Assembly: GCF_002556545.1 (NCBI RefSeq)
Contig: NZ_CP022685.1
Coordinates: forward strand, 7,914,001 to 7,978,000
Source of the DNA: Streptomyces formicae
GTDB lineage: Bacteria > Actinomycetota > Actinomycetes > Streptomycetales > Streptomycetaceae
DNA: 64,000 bases
Direction: 5' to 3'
Shown: positions 9,456 to 18,339 of the stretch, piece after piece
How positions within the stretch are numbered: position 1 is the first letter of the stretch
How the letters are laid out: each line of letters opens with the position of its first letter
Made by a program: the position numbers and the translations under genes
Notes under the pieces: model-generated
Seen by the model: the letters and a program-made list of their open reading frames with translations, nothing else
Database searches by the model: none
Told to the model about the DNA's origin: nothing

Positions 9456-9884
9456 ATGACCAGGGACGAGATCGAGGTCAGGGCGCTGCTGGAGAGCCGT
9501 GTCGATGCGGCGCAGGCGAAGGACATCGACCGGCTCATGCCGCTGTTCGCCTCCGACGTCGTCTACTTCGACGTCGTGCCGCCGATGCGGTTCGCGGGGC
9601 ACGACGAGGTGCGCAAGAACTTCGTGCGGTGGTTCGACGGCTATGAGGGGCCCATCACGCTGGAGACGCGGGAGTTCACCTTCGCGGTCGGGGCCGACGT
9701 CGCGTTCGCCCACATGCTGCACCTGGACTCCGGGACCCGTACGAACGGGATGCGGAGTTCGATGCTCGTGCGGTCGACCGTGTGCTGTCGCCGGGTGAGC
9801 GGCACGTGGCTGATCACGCACGAGCACATCTCGCTGCCGATCGACCCGGAGACCCTGCGTGTCTGGCTGCCGCCGGAGGAGTGA
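9456..9884 (+). CDS. SnoaL/NTF2-like protein (YybH type)
   Basis: A 142-residue cone-shaped alpha+beta barrel candidate. It has the N-terminal helix EIEVRALLESRVDAAQAKDIDRLMPLFASDVVYFDV and the later strands GTWLITHEHISLPID that define SnoaL-like ketosteroid-isomerase folds. The family contains hydrolases, isomerases and ligand-binding proteins. No specific catalytic pair was identified. GGACGGAGG precedes the ATG. It ends 25 bp from the convergent nadE. Confidence 0.75.
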   Translation: MTRDEIEVRALLESRVDAAQAKDIDRLMPLFASDVVYFDVVPPMRFAGHDEVRKNFVRWFDGYEGPITLETREFTFAVGADVAFAHMLHLDSGTRTNGMRSSMLVRSTVCCRRVSGTWLITHEHISLPIDPETLRVWLPPEE

Positions 9885-9909
9885 GCGGGGACCGCTCGTC
9901 GGCGCGCGG

Positions 9910-10746
9910 TCAGGCCGTGGGCGCGATCGGCAGCCGGCGCTTGTGGTCGGTGAGGCGGTAGCGGCCGACGATCGACCGGAACGCCGTGTCGGACACCGGC
10001 TTCCCCTCCAGGAAGTCGTCGATCTCGTCGTACGTCACGCCGAGCGCGTCCTCGTCCGGCTTGCCGGGATCGAGCGTCTCCAGGTCCGCCGTCGGGACCT
10101 TCCACACCAGCTCGGCCGGGGCGCCGAGCGCGTCGGCCACCGCCCGCACCCGGCGCTTGGTCAGACCGGTCAGCGGCACGACGTCGGCCGCGCCGTCTCC
10201 GAACTTCGTGAAGAACCCGGACACCGCCTCGGCCGCGTGATCGGTGCCCACGACCAGGCCGTCCCGCGCGCCCGCGACCGCGTACTGCGCGATCATCCGC
10301 TGCCTGGCCTTGATGTTGCCCTGCACGAAGTCCTGGTGGCGCTCGTCCCTGAAGACGACCCCGCCGGCGAGCGCGGCCGCCAGCGCGGCGTCGCTCGCGG
10401 CCTTCACGTCCACGGTCAGGACCTGGTCGGCGGCGATGAAGCCCAGCGCGAGCTGGGCGTCCTTCTCGTCGGCCTGGACGCCGTAGGGCAGGCGCATGGC
10501 GTAGAAGGTCGCCTCGTGCCCTGCCGTGCGGGCCCGCTCGACGGCGAGCTGGCACAGCCGCCCCGCGGTCGTGGAGTCCACCCCGCCGCTGATGCCGAGC
10601 ACCAGCGAGCGCAGCCCCGTCGAGGTCAGCCGCTCGGTGAGGAACGCGACGCGGCGCTCGATCTCGTGCTCCGGGTCGAAGCTCGCGGACACCTGGAGAT
10701 CCCTGGCGATCTCCTGCTGCAGTGCGGTGGACGCCGGGTCGGTCAC
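9910..10746 (-). CDS. nadE: Ammonia-dependent NAD+ synthetase
   Basis: A 278-residue enzyme that amidates deamido-NAD with ammonia and ATP, the last step of NAD synthesis. The ATP pyrophosphatase P-loop SGGVDST sits in LVLGISGGVDSTTAGRLCQLA (about residues 49-69). Other family blocks are GTDHAAEAVSGFFTKFGDGAADVVPLTGL and the C-terminal VGRYRLTDHKRRLPIAP. The length fits the NH3-dependent form, with no N-terminal glutaminase (nitrilase) domain. It is divergent from the methyltransferase gene at 10951. Confidence 0.95.
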   Translation of the reverse strand: MTDPASTALQQEIARDLQVSASFDPEHEIERRVAFLTERLTSTGLRSLVLGISGGVDSTTAGRLCQLAVERARTAGHEATFYAMRLPYGVQADEKDAQLALGFIAADQVLTVDVKAASDAALAAALAGGVVFRDERHQDFVQGNIKARQRMIAQYAVAGARDGLVVGTDHAAEAVSGFFTKFGDGAADVVPLTGLTKRRVRAVADALGAPAELVWKVPTADLETLDPGKPDEDALGVTYDEIDDFLEGKPVSDTAFRSIVGRYRLTDHKRRLPIAPTA

Positions 10747-10873
10747 GGCTGCTCCTCGTGGTCGGTCGCGGTGGTGAACGCGGGGCCCGCCGATGAAGGG
10801 GCGGCGGGACTCGCACCCCGACTCTATGCCGCAGGCGGATCAAGGCCGATTGCGACCCCGTAGGGGCCGCCGG

Positions 10874-10892
10874 GAGAGTTAGCCTTCCCTCA
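10874..10892. promoter_or_regulatory. Weak DtxR/DmdR-like iron-box candidate
   Basis: GAGAGTTAGCCTTCCCTCA matches 12 of 19 positions of the actinobacterial iron box TTAGGTTAGSCTAACCTAA, with the centre GTTAGCCT exact. It lies 58 bp before the methyltransferase start, in the 204-bp divergent nadE/methyltransferase gap. The outer half-sites are poor, so this is tentative. Confidence 0.25.
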
Positions 10893-10950
10893 CTTGCACG
10901 GCGAGCCGTGTCGGCCGCCGCGCACCGTCCGGAGCGGAAGGGGAACGACT

Positions 10951-12024
10951 GTGGCGAACGGTGGAACCGGAGCGGCGGATGCCGGGGGCGTGGCGGGGGA
11001 GCGGGACGGGGCGGACCCCAGGCAACTGGTCCAGCTCGTCTTCGGAAGCATGGCGGCGCAGACGCTGCGCGCGGCCACGCGGATGCGGGTGGTCGAGCTG
11101 ATCGGCGACAAGGAGCGGACCGCCGCCGAGGTCGCCGCCGAGGCCGGGGCCCGCCCCGAGGGCATGATCCGGCTGCTGCGCGCGCTCGCGGGCCTCGGCG
11201 TGGTGGAGGAGCGCGCGCCGGGCACCTTCGCGGTGACGCCCGTGGGCGCGCTGCTCGACTCGGGACGCCCCGGCAACGTCGCGGCCCTGGTGCTCGCGAT
11301 GGCCGACCCGACGATGCTGCGCGGCTGGGAGCACCTCGACGAGGCCGTGAGGACGGGTGAGCCCACCTTCGACACGGTGTTCGGAACGGACTTCTTCGGC
11401 CATCTCAGGGAGCACCCCGAGGAGTCCGTCCGGTTCAACGCGGCGATGAGCCAGAGCACCAGGGCGACGGCCACCACGCTGCCCCGCGCCTTCGACTTCG
11501 CCAGGTTCCGCACGATCGCCGACATCGGCGGCGGCGACGGCACCCTGCTCTCCGCCGTACTCATGGAGCACCCGGGCCTCACGGGCATCATCTACGACAC
11601 CGAGGAGGGCGTGGCACAGGCCCCCGCGACGCTGGAGCGGCACGGGCTCACCGAGCGCTGTTCGACGGTGGCGGGGGACTTCTTCCGCTCGGCCCCGGAG
11701 GGCGCCGACCTCTACCTCCTGAAGAGCATCGTGCACGACTGGTCGGACGAGCGGGCGGTGACCATCCTGAGCAACTGCCGCGCGGTGCTGCCGCCCGATG
11801 GCCGGGTGCTGATCCTGGAGCACGTCCTGCCCGAGGCCGTCGATCCGGAGGCCCCGGGGTTCGCGTACCTGAGCGATCTGAACATGCTCGTGAACCTGGG
11901 CGGCAGGGAACGCACCCGCGCCGACTTCGACGAGCTCTGCGGCAGGGCCGGGCTCGCCGTGGTGTCCGTGACGCCGCTGGGGGCGCCGAACCCGCTCTCG
12001 ATGATCGAGGTGGCGGCCGCCTGA
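10951..12024 (+). CDS. Plant-type O-methyltransferase (methyltransf_2 family)
   Basis: A 357-residue SAM-dependent enzyme. An N-terminal winged-helix dimerisation domain (about 20-110, with ERTAAEVAAEAGARPEGMIRLLRALAGLGVV) is followed by the Rossmann methyltransferase domain. That domain has motif I ADIGGGDGTLLSAV and the catalytic region LLKSIVHDWSDERAVTIL, with a conserved His-Asp and ILEHVLP. Relatives methylate hydroxyl groups of polyketides, carotenoids or flavonoids. There are no biosynthetic neighbours. GTG 10951 follows GGAAGGGG. A weak iron-box-like sequence lies upstream. Confidence 0.85.
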   Translation: MANGGTGAADAGGVAGERDGADPRQLVQLVFGSMAAQTLRAATRMRVVELIGDKERTAAEVAAEAGARPEGMIRLLRALAGLGVVEERAPGTFAVTPVGALLDSGRPGNVAALVLAMADPTMLRGWEHLDEAVRTGEPTFDTVFGTDFFGHLREHPEESVRFNAAMSQSTRATATTLPRAFDFARFRTIADIGGGDGTLLSAVLMEHPGLTGIIYDTEEGVAQAPATLERHGLTERCSTVAGDFFRSAPEGADLYLLKSIVHDWSDERAVTILSNCRAVLPPDGRVLILEHVLPEAVDPEAPGFAYLSDLNMLVNLGGRERTRADFDELCGRAGLAVVSVTPLGAPNPLSMIEVAAA

Positions 12025-12044
12025 CGGGACGTCCGCCACCCCCT

Positions 12045-12076
12045 CCGCGGGGCGGGCCCTAGGGCCCGCCCCGCGG
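12045..12076. terminator. Bidirectional 32-bp perfect palindrome terminator
   Basis: Two 16-bp arms (CCGCGGGGCGGGCCCT and its exact complement) meet with no loop. It starts 21 bp after the methyltransferase stop and faces the convergent mmsB-type gene. Confidence 0.8.
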
Positions 12077-12103
12077 ATCATGGCGCTGTCGCGGGGTCTG
12101 GCA

Positions 12104-12285
12104 CGCCCTCCCCCAAGCTCTCGGCTCCGCTCGAGCAGGGAGGTACCCCCTCCGGCGTTGTCGTCGGTTGCCAATGCTCCGCGTTGCCGCCCTCCTCCGC
12201 CTTGCAGCTGGACGCACCAGACCCCGCTTGCCTGCACCGGACGGTGGACGCCACCCGAGCGCGCCCTGATCCGCCGGACAAGGCC
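12104..12285. repeat. Composite palindromic intergenic element, Streptomyces type
   Basis: The stretch begins with CCCTCCCCCAAGCTC, a TCGGCTCCG centre, then GAGCAGGGAGG. This is a REP-like hairpin whose outer (CCTCCC/GGGAGG) and inner (GCTC/GAGC) arms pair. After it come GTACCCCCTCCGG and a GC-rich segment through CTTGCAGCTGGACGC. From memory, sequences of this kind recur between Streptomyces genes; no copy count can be given here. It fills the gap between convergent genes and has no plausible reading frame of its own. Confidence 0.5.
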
Positions 12286-13527
12286 CTAGCGGCCCGCCTT
12301 GCGCTTGTTCCAGACGTCGAAGCCGACCGCGGCGAGCAGCACGAGCCCCTTGATGACCTGCTGGTAGTCCGTGCCGATGCCGACCAGCGACATGCCGTTG
12401 TTCAGGACGCCGAGGACGAGGCCGCCGATGACCGCGCCCATCACCGTGCCGACGCCGCCGCTCATCGAGGCGCCGCCGATGAACGAGGCGGCGATCGCCT
12501 CCAGTTCGAAGTTGAGACCGGCCTGCGGCGTGCCCGCGTTCAGGCGTGCCGCGTACACGCAGCCCGCGAGCGCCGCGAGGACGCCCATGTTCACGAAGAC
12601 CAGGAAGGTGACCCGCTTGTCCTTGACGCCCGACAGCTTCGCCGCGGCCTTGTTGCCGCCGAGGGCGTACACGTGGCGGCCGATGACGGCGTTGCGCATG
12701 ACGTAGCCGAGCGCGATGAGCAGGCCGCACATGATGAGCATGACGACGGGCACGCCGTGGAAGCTGGCGAGGGTGAGGGTGAACGCCACCACGGCCGCGG
12801 TCATCGCCACGCACTTCGCCGCCCACAGACCGGTCGGCAGGACGTCGAGTTCGTAGGCCAACTGCCGCTTGCGGTCGCGCCGTTCACGCAGCAGCAGGAA
12901 GGCGACGGCGAGCAGGCCGAGGACCAGCGTCGGGTTGTGGTACTGGGTGTAGGGGCCCATCTCGGGGATGAAGCCCTTGGCGATGTTCTGGAAGCCCTCG
13001 GGGAACGGCGCGAGGGACTGGCCCTCCAGGACGATCTGGGTGAGTCCGCGGAAGAGCAGCATCCCGGCCAGCGTCACGATGAAGGACGGGATGCCGACGT
13101 AGGCGATGAAGAAGCCCTGCCAGGCCCCCGCGACCGCGCCGATCAGGAGCGAGAGGACCAGGGCGAGCACCCAGGGCATGTCGTGCTTGACCATCATGAC
13201 CGCCGACACGGCGCCGACGAAGGCGACCAGCGAGCCCACGGAGAGGTCGATGTGGCCCGCGATGATGACGATCATCATGCCGATGGCCAGGATGAGGATG
13301 TAGCCGTTCTGCTGGATCAGGTTGGAGACGTTGTTCGGGAGCAGCAGCGTGCCGTCGGTCCAGATCTGGAAGAGGACGACGATGAACGCCAGGGCGATGA
13401 GCATGCCGTACTGGCGCATGTTGGAGCGCACGCTCCGCAGCAGCAGCGCGCCCGCCGAACGCCGCGCGGGCGGCGGGGCGGCGGACGCGTCCCTGGAGGA
13501 GCCCGGGGGAGTGGTCGTGGTCGTCAT
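12286..13527 (-). CDS. mmsB: Multiple-sugar ABC transporter permease (GguB/MmsB/XylH type)
   Basis: A 413-residue inner-membrane permease. It carries the family block GHIDLSVGSLVAFVGAVSAVMM early and SFIGGASMSGGVGTVMGAVIGGLVLGVLNNGMSL late, typical of ribose/xylose-type (CUT2) permeases. The length above 400 and the mid-protein charged loop RERRDRKRQLAYEL are typical of GguB/MmsB rather than RbsC. It is the last gene of the chvE-mmsA-mmsB import operon, 7 bp after mmsA. Substrate choice is set by the binding protein. Confidence 0.9.
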   Translation of the reverse strand: MTTTTTPPGSSRDASAAPPPARRSAGALLLRSVRSNMRQYGMLIALAFIVVLFQIWTDGTLLLPNNVSNLIQQNGYILILAIGMMIVIIAGHIDLSVGSLVAFVGAVSAVMMVKHDMPWVLALVLSLLIGAVAGAWQGFFIAYVGIPSFIVTLAGMLLFRGLTQIVLEGQSLAPFPEGFQNIAKGFIPEMGPYTQYHNPTLVLGLLAVAFLLLRERRDRKRQLAYELDVLPTGLWAAKCVAMTAAVVAFTLTLASFHGVPVVMLIMCGLLIALGYVMRNAVIGRHVYALGGNKAAAKLSGVKDKRVTFLVFVNMGVLAALAGCVYAARLNAGTPQAGLNFELEAIAASFIGGASMSGGVGTVMGAVIGGLVLGVLNNGMSLVGIGTDYQQVIKGLVLLAAVGFDVWNKRKAGR

Positions 13528-13534
13528 GGCGGCC

Positions 13535-15100
13535 TCAGCTCTTGGTGCTTCTGGTCTGGGTCATGTGGCGCATCAGGAGTTCCTGGGTGGCCTCCGCGCG
13601 CGTGACCTCACCGGTCAGGCGGCCCTCGGCCATCGTGTAGATCCGGTCGCACATCCCGAGCAGCTCGGGAAGTTCGGAGGAGATGAACAGGACCGCCTTG
13701 CCCTGCGCGGCGAGCGTGTCGATGACCGTGTAGATCTCGTACTTCGCGCCCACGTCGATGCCGCGCGTCGGCTCGTCGAGGATCAGGACCTCGGGGTCGG
13801 CGTGGATCCACTTGCTCAGGACGACCTTCTGCTGATTGCCGCCGGAGAGCCTGCCCACCTCCTCGAAGACGGTGGGCGCCTTGATGTTCATGGTCTTGCG
13901 GTAGCGCTCGGAGACCGAGCGTTCGTGGTGCCCGTCCACGACGCCGCGGCGCCGCATGCCGGGCAGCGAGGCCAGCGAGATGTTGCGGTTGATGTCGTCG
14001 ATCAGGTTGAGCCCGTACCGCTTGCGGTCCTCGGTGACGTACGCGATGCCCGCGTCGACCGCGGCGGGCACAGTCCGCGTCACCACCCGGCGGCCGTTGA
14101 CCGCCACCTCCCCGGCGACGTAGACGCCGTACGAGCGGCCGAAGACGGACATCGCGAGCTCGGTGCGGCCCGCGCCCATCAGGCCCGCGATGCCGACGAT
14201 CTCGCCGCGCCGCACGGTGAGCGACACGTCGTCGACGACCGTGCGCTGGTGGTCGACCGGGTGCCGCACCGTCCAGCCCGCCACGGACAGCGCGGGCGAG
14301 CCCGCGTCCTCGCCCGCATAGGGCGTACGGTCGGGGAAGCGGTGGTCGAGGTCGCGCCCCACCATGCCCCGGATGATGCGGTCCTCCGACAACTCGGCCT
14401 GGGCGCCCGGGGATTCGCGGACCGTCAGGGTCTCGATGGTCCGCCCGTCGCGCAGGATGGTCACCGCGTCGGTGACGGCCCGGATCTCGTTCAGCTTGTG
14501 CGAGATGATGATGCAGGCGATGCCCTGCTCGCGCAGTTCCACGATGAGGTCGAGCAGCTTCGCGCTGTCGTCGTCGTTGAGCGCGGCCGTCGGCTCGTCC
14601 AGGATGAGCAGCCGCACCTCCTTCGACAGGGCCTTGGCGATCTCCACGAGCTGCTGTTTGCCCACGCCGATGTCGGCGACCGGCGTCTGCGGCTTCTCGC
14701 GCAGGCCGACCCGCTTCAGGAGCGCGTCCGCCCTGCGCAGCGTGCCGTTCCAGTCGACGAAGCCGCCGCGCGCCTGCTCGTTGCCGAGGAAGATGTTCTC
14801 CGCGATCGACAAGTAGGGGACGAGTGCCAGCTCCTGATGGATGATCACGATGCCCCGGCGCTCGCTGGCCCGGATGTCCTTGAAGGCCACCGGCTCGCCC
14901 TCGAAGAGGATCTCCCCGTCGTAACTCCCGTGCGGATGGACGCCGCTGAGGACCTTCATCAGCGTCGACTTGCCCGCGCCGTTCTCCCCGCAGATCGCGT
15001 GGATCTCCCCGGGCCGCACGGTCAGGTGCACGTCGGAGAGCGCCGTGACGCCGGGGAACGTCTTGGTGATGGCGCGCATCTCCAGGATCGGCGCGCTCAC
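13535..15100 (-). CDS. mmsA: Multiple-sugar ABC transporter ATP-binding protein (MmsA/GguA type)
   Basis: A 521-residue double ATPase that powers CUT2 sugar import. The first domain has Walker [11 protein letters not shown] and Walker [13 protein letters not shown]. The second domain has the degenerate Walker [11 protein letters not shown], the signature [15 protein letters not shown] and Walker [21 protein letters not shown]. The open frame runs far upstream, but the GTG at 15100 overlaps the chvE stop (GTGA) and places Walker A at a normal position. This overlap implies translational coupling. Confidence 0.92.
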   Translation of the reverse strand: MSAPILEMRAITKTFPGVTALSDVHLTVRPGEIHAICGENGAGKSTLMKVLSGVHPHGSYDGEILFEGEPVAFKDIRASERRGIVIIHQELALVPYLSIAENIFLGNEQARGGFVDWNGTLRRADALLKRVGLREKPQTPVADIGVGKQQLVEIAKALSKEVRLLILDEPTAALNDDDSAKLLDLIVELREQGIACIIISHKLNEIRAVTDAVTILRDGRTIETLTVRESPGAQAELSEDRIIRGMVGRDLDHRFPDRTPYAGEDAGSPALSVAGWTVRHPVDHQRTVVDDVSLTVRRGEIVGIAGLMGAGRTELAMSVFGRSYGVYVAGEVAVNGRRVVTRTVPAAVDAGIAYVTEDRKRYGLNLIDDINRNISLASLPGMRRRGVVDGHHERSVSERYRKTMNIKAPTVFEEVGRLSGGNQQKVVLSKWIHADPEVLILDEPTRGIDVGAKYEIYTVIDTLAAQGKAVLFISSELPELLGMCDRIYTMAEGRLTGEVTRAEATQELLMRHMTQTRSTKS

Positions 15101-16206
15101 CTGAGCTGCCCCGCGGTGAAGTAGCCCTCGTCCACGAGGAGTCGGGTGTTCTTCTTGTCGACGCTGACCGGTTCGAGCAGGAAGGCGGGCACGGTCTTCT
15201 CGCCGTTGTCGTAGTCCGTGGTGTTGTTGACCTCGACCTTCTTGCCCGTCAGGACCGCGTCGCCCATCTTCACCGTCTGTGCGGCGAGCTTGCGGGTGTC
15301 CTTGAAGACGGTCTGCGTCTGCTCGCCCCGGATGATCGACTTCACCGACGCCAGCTCGGCGTCCTGCCCGGTGATGACCGGCAGCGGCTCGCTCCTGGTC
15401 CCGTAACCGGCGCTCTTGAGGGCCGAGATGACGCCGATGGAGATCCCGTCGTACGGCGAGAGGACCGCGTCGACGCGCCGCTCGCCGTAGCTCTTGCTGA
15501 TCAGGTCGTCCATGCGCTTCTGCGCGGTGCCGCCGTCCCAGCGCAGCGTGGTCGCCTGGTTCATCCGCGTCTGTTTGCTGCGTACGACGAGCTGCCCGCT
15601 GTCCAGGTACGGCTTCAGCACCTTCATGGCGCCGTTCCAGAAGTACTTGGTGTTGTTGTCGTCGGGGGAGCCCGCGAACAGCTCGACGGAGTAGGAGTCC
15701 CCGGAGTCCTCGTCCGGCTTGCCGAGCTTCAACTTGTCGACGAGGTACTGGCCTTGGAGCCTTCCCACGCGCTCGTTGTCGAACGACGCGTAGTAGTCGA
15801 CGTTCTTGGTGCCGAGGACGAGACGGTCGTACGAGATCACGGGGATGCCCGCGTCGTGCGCGCGCCGCAGCACGTCGGTGAGCGCGGAGCCGTCGATCGC
15901 GGCGACCACCAGGAGCCGGTGCCCCTTGGTGATCATGTTTTCGAGCTGGGCGACCTGGTTCTCCACCTTGTCGTCGCCGTACTGGAGGTCGGTCGCGTAA
16001 CCGGCCTTCTTGAACTGCGACGCCATGTTCCTGCCGTCGGCTATCCACCGCTCGGACGCCTTGGTGGGCATCGCGAGTCCGATGGTGCCGCCCTTGCCGT
16101 CGGCGGGGCGGTAGCGGCTGCCGCCCTTGGCCTCCTGGCCGCAGGCGGTGAGCGACAGGGTGAGTACCGCGGCGGTCGCGGTGAGGGCGAGCGTGCGGGT
16201 GCGCAT
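15097..16206 (-). CDS. chvE: Sugar-binding lipoprotein of ABC importer (ChvE/XylF type)
   Basis: A 369-residue secreted lipoprotein: signal peptide with lipobox LSLTAC (Cys22), then a periplasmic-binding-protein domain beginning [22 protein letters not shown]. The long N-terminal match and the [24 protein letters not shown] block are typical of ChvE-like galactose/arabinose/xylose-binding proteins. It delivers sugar to MmsA/MmsB. It sits 3 bp after the TIM-barrel gene, so it is co-transcribed with the upstream catabolic genes. Confidence 0.88.
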   Translation of the reverse strand: MRTRTLALTATAAVLTLSLTACGQEAKGGSRYRPADGKGGTIGLAMPTKASERWIADGRNMASQFKKAGYATDLQYGDDKVENQVAQLENMITKGHRLLVVAAIDGSALTDVLRRAHDAGIPVISYDRLVLGTKNVDYYASFDNERVGRLQGQYLVDKLKLGKPDEDSGDSYSVELFAGSPDDNNTKYFWNGAMKVLKPYLDSGQLVVRSKQTRMNQATTLRWDGGTAQKRMDDLISKSYGERRVDAVLSPYDGISIGVISALKSAGYGTRSEPLPVITGQDAELASVKSIIRGEQTQTVFKDTRKLAAQTVKMGDAVLTGKKVEVNNTTDYDNGEKTVPAFLLEPVSVDKKNTRLLVDEGYFTAGQLR

Positions 16207-16209
16207 GGG

Positions 16210-17178
16210 TCAGTCCCCTTCCGGGGTGGGGAATCGGGGCAGCTCGCCGGGGCTCCGCGAGCCGAGCGGCGACATGCCGCCGTCCGCGCCGTGCCGGGCG
16301 AGCAGATCGAGGACGAGGCGGCCGCGGCGCACGCGCTCGCGGGCGGTGGCGAGGGTGTGCTCGCGCAGGTGGGCACCGTAGGGATAGATGCCGGGCGACT
16401 TGCTGAGGCCGAACTTCACATAGAGCGGTGCGCCGCGCCGGATCAGCTCGGCGACCTCGTACATCCGGACGTAGCCGCCGAGGTCGTCGGGCGCCTCGAC
16501 GTACAGGTCCATGGGGGCGCTGCTGACCCGGCGGATCTCGGTGAGGTGATCCGACGTCAGATCGGACGGCACGTTCAGGGAGTCGGCGCCGAGCCGCTCG
16601 TACACCGCGTACGAGGCGGGATTGACCGGCCCCGTCAGGGCGGACAGCTTGAACGTGGTGTCGGCGGGCAGTACGCCCGCGGCGCGCATCCTGTGCAGGG
16701 TCCACAGCACGCCCTCATCGGCGACGAGCAGGCACCGCACGCCCAACTCGGCGGCGCGCAGGGCGTCTTCGACACACCCGGCGAGCGCGTCGTGGCCCCG
16801 GGCACGGAGCCCGCCACCACCGGATTCGGTGCGGGTCGAGCCCCCGATGTCCCAGGTGCCGCGCGGCCCGGTGAACAGACAGAGCTCGATGTCCCGCTCG
16901 GCGCAGGACTCCACCATCTCGGTGATCTCGGCATCGGTGAGCATCCAGACACCGCTGCCCTGACTGATCCGGTGCACGGGCACGTCGAGGCGCGCACTCT
17001 CCTTGAGCACGACGCCGAGCGCTTCGGGCCCCTCCACCGAGGGGATCTCGGTGCGCCAGGTGCCGCCGTCGGGAAAAGCGTGGGGCGAGGCGTCGGTGGG
17101 GTCGATGGCGGGCACGGGATGCCCGATACGGGTCAGGGCTGCGACGCCGGGGCGTCGGACGGTCGGGGGCGGGGGCAC
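16210..17178 (-). CDS. TIM-barrel protein, possibly U32-peptidase-related
   Basis: A 322-residue cytoplasmic protein. Alternating strands and helices suggest a TIM barrel: [22 protein letters not shown] near the end, [16 protein letters not shown] in the middle, and a [12 protein letters not shown] loop. It resembles conserved actinobacterial proteins sometimes labelled U32-like. I see no clear protease motif, so function is unknown. Its fixed place between sugar-acid catabolic genes and a sugar importer suggests a role in that sugar's metabolism, for example aldolase- or epimerase-like. GTG 17178 follows AGAGGAG; the upstream frame extension lacks an RBS. Confidence 0.6.
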   Translation of the reverse strand: MPPPPTVRRPGVAALTRIGHPVPAIDPTDASPHAFPDGGTWRTEIPSVEGPEALGVVLKESARLDVPVHRISQGSGVWMLTDAEITEMVESCAERDIELCLFTGPRGTWDIGGSTRTESGGGGLRARGHDALAGCVEDALRAAELGVRCLLVADEGVLWTLHRMRAAGVLPADTTFKLSALTGPVNPASYAVYERLGADSLNVPSDLTSDHLTEIRRVSSAPMDLYVEAPDDLGGYVRMYEVAELIRRGAPLYVKFGLSKSPGIYPYGAHLREHTLATARERVRRGRLVLDLLARHGADGGMSPLGSRSPGELPRFPTPEGD

Positions 17179-17271
17179 GGCACTCCTCTGTTCGAGATGT
17201 CGGACTGCGTTCGGTTCATTGGGCAGGGGTGAGTGAGGGACGCGGGAGGCGCGGTCGCGGCGGGGGCGGTG

Positions 17272-17320
17272 CTTGGGGGTGCGGGGAACTGCGCGACCAG
17301 CCACCACCGGCCCGCACCCC
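17272..17320. repeat. GCGGGGAACTGCGCG-type intergenic repeat, copy 1
   Basis: GGGGGTGCGGGGAACTGCGC, a spacer, then CCCGCACCCC forms an imperfect hairpin between the alcohol dehydrogenase and TIM-barrel genes. The core GCGGGGAACTGCGCG (17281-17295) recurs exactly, inverted, at 49815-49829. From memory this core is frequent in Streptomyces intergenic DNA. Confidence 0.65.
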
Positions 17321-17325
17321 ACGGT

Positions 17326-18339
17326 TCAAGGGCGCAAAAGCACCTTCCCGGTCGCGGGATCACCCCCACCGACAAGAGCCACCGCCTCCCCGAACCGCTC
17401 CAGAGGAAACTCATGCGTGATCAGCGACGCGGGATCGATGAGCCCCACCCCGAACGCCCGCACCGCATCCGCCCAGTCCGCGGACGCCGCCCCGAACACG
17501 GACCGCACCTCCAGCTGACTAAGAGAAAGATGCACGGGATCGATCCCCACGGCCTCCTCCGTGAACATCCCGGTGAGCACGACCCGCCCGCCCCTGCGCG
17601 CGAGCAGACACGACGACGCGGCAGTGGTCGGCGCCCCCGCGGTCTCCACGACGAGGTCGAAGGCCCCCCGCGCGGACTCGGCCTCGCCGGGGGAGAGCGC
17701 CGAGGTCGCCCCGAACTCCCGCGCCCGCGCACCCCGCGCCCCGCGCGGATCGACCACCACCAGCTCACCGGGGCCGTAGGCCGCGAGCAACTGCACCGCG
17801 AGCAGCCCGAGCGTCCCCGCGCCGACCACGGCGATCCGCTCACCGGCCCGCGGCCGCCCCGCCCGGACCGCCGCCGCGACGACCGCGGCCGGTTCCAGAA
17901 GGGCGGCGGCCCGCAGGTCCGCGTCGTCGCGCAGGAGGTGCAACAGCCGTGCGGGCACGGTCAGATGGTCGGCGAAGGCGCCGGGTTCGGTGAAGCCGGT
18001 CTCCGCGTACCCGCCGGTGCACAGGCTCGTCTCCCCGCACCGGCACCGCTCGCAGACACCGCACGCCCGGAACCCCTCGGCGACGATCCCGCGCCCGAGC
18101 AGCCCGGGATCGACGCCCGCGCCGACCGCCGCGACGGTCCCGGACCACTCGTGGCCGGGGATCACGGGGTAGCGCACGTACGCCGCGTCGCGATGCCCGT
18201 CGTACACCTCGCGGTCGCTCATGCAGATGCCCGCGGCGGCCACCCGGACGAGGACCTCTCCGGGGCCCGGGGCGGGGATGTCCCTGTCGACCAGCCGGTG
18301 TTCACCCGGCCGCTCGACGACGATCGCGCGGCTGCTCAC
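17326..18339 (-). CDS. Zinc-dependent alcohol/polyol dehydrogenase
   Basis: A 337-residue medium-chain dehydrogenase/reductase. It has the catalytic zinc region GICMSDREVY and PGHEWSG, the four-cysteine structural zinc loop CGVCERCRCGETSLC, and the NAD(P) motif IAVVGAGTLGLLAVQLLAAYG. It likely oxidises a sugar alcohol or sugar-acid hydroxyl. GTG 18339 overlaps the dehydratase stop (GTGA), so the two are coupled. It is probably one step in the sugar-acid pathway of this locus. Confidence 0.88.
   Translation of the reverse strand: MSSRAIVVERPGEHRLVDRDIPAPGPGEVLVRVAAAGICMSDREVYDGHRDAAYVRYPVIPGHEWSGTVAAVGAGVDPGLLGRGIVAEGFRACGVCERCRCGETSLCTGGYAETGFTEPGAFADHLTVPARLLHLLRDDADLRAAALLEPAAVVAAAVRAGRPRAGERIAVVGAGTLGLLAVQLLAAYGPGELVVVDPRGARGARAREFGATSALSPGEAESARGAFDLVVETAGAPTTAASSCLLARRGGRVVLTGMFTEEAVGIDPVHLSLSQLEVRSVFGAASADWADAVRAFGVGLIDPASLITHEFPLERFGEAVALVGGGDPATGKVLLRP

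Noticed and set aside
5993..9538. Very long open frame opposite the SpoIIE-type gene
   Set aside because: It is a high-GC antisense shadow with low-complexity composition and no domain; the forward strand carries clear PAS, GAF, PP2C and ATPase motifs.
13535..16705. A 1056-codon open frame running through mmsA and beyond
   Set aside because: Only 13535-15100 has ABC ATPase motifs and a start coupled to chvE. The upstream part is the antisense-like shadow of chvE and the TIM-barrel gene, with Arg/Pro-rich noise.
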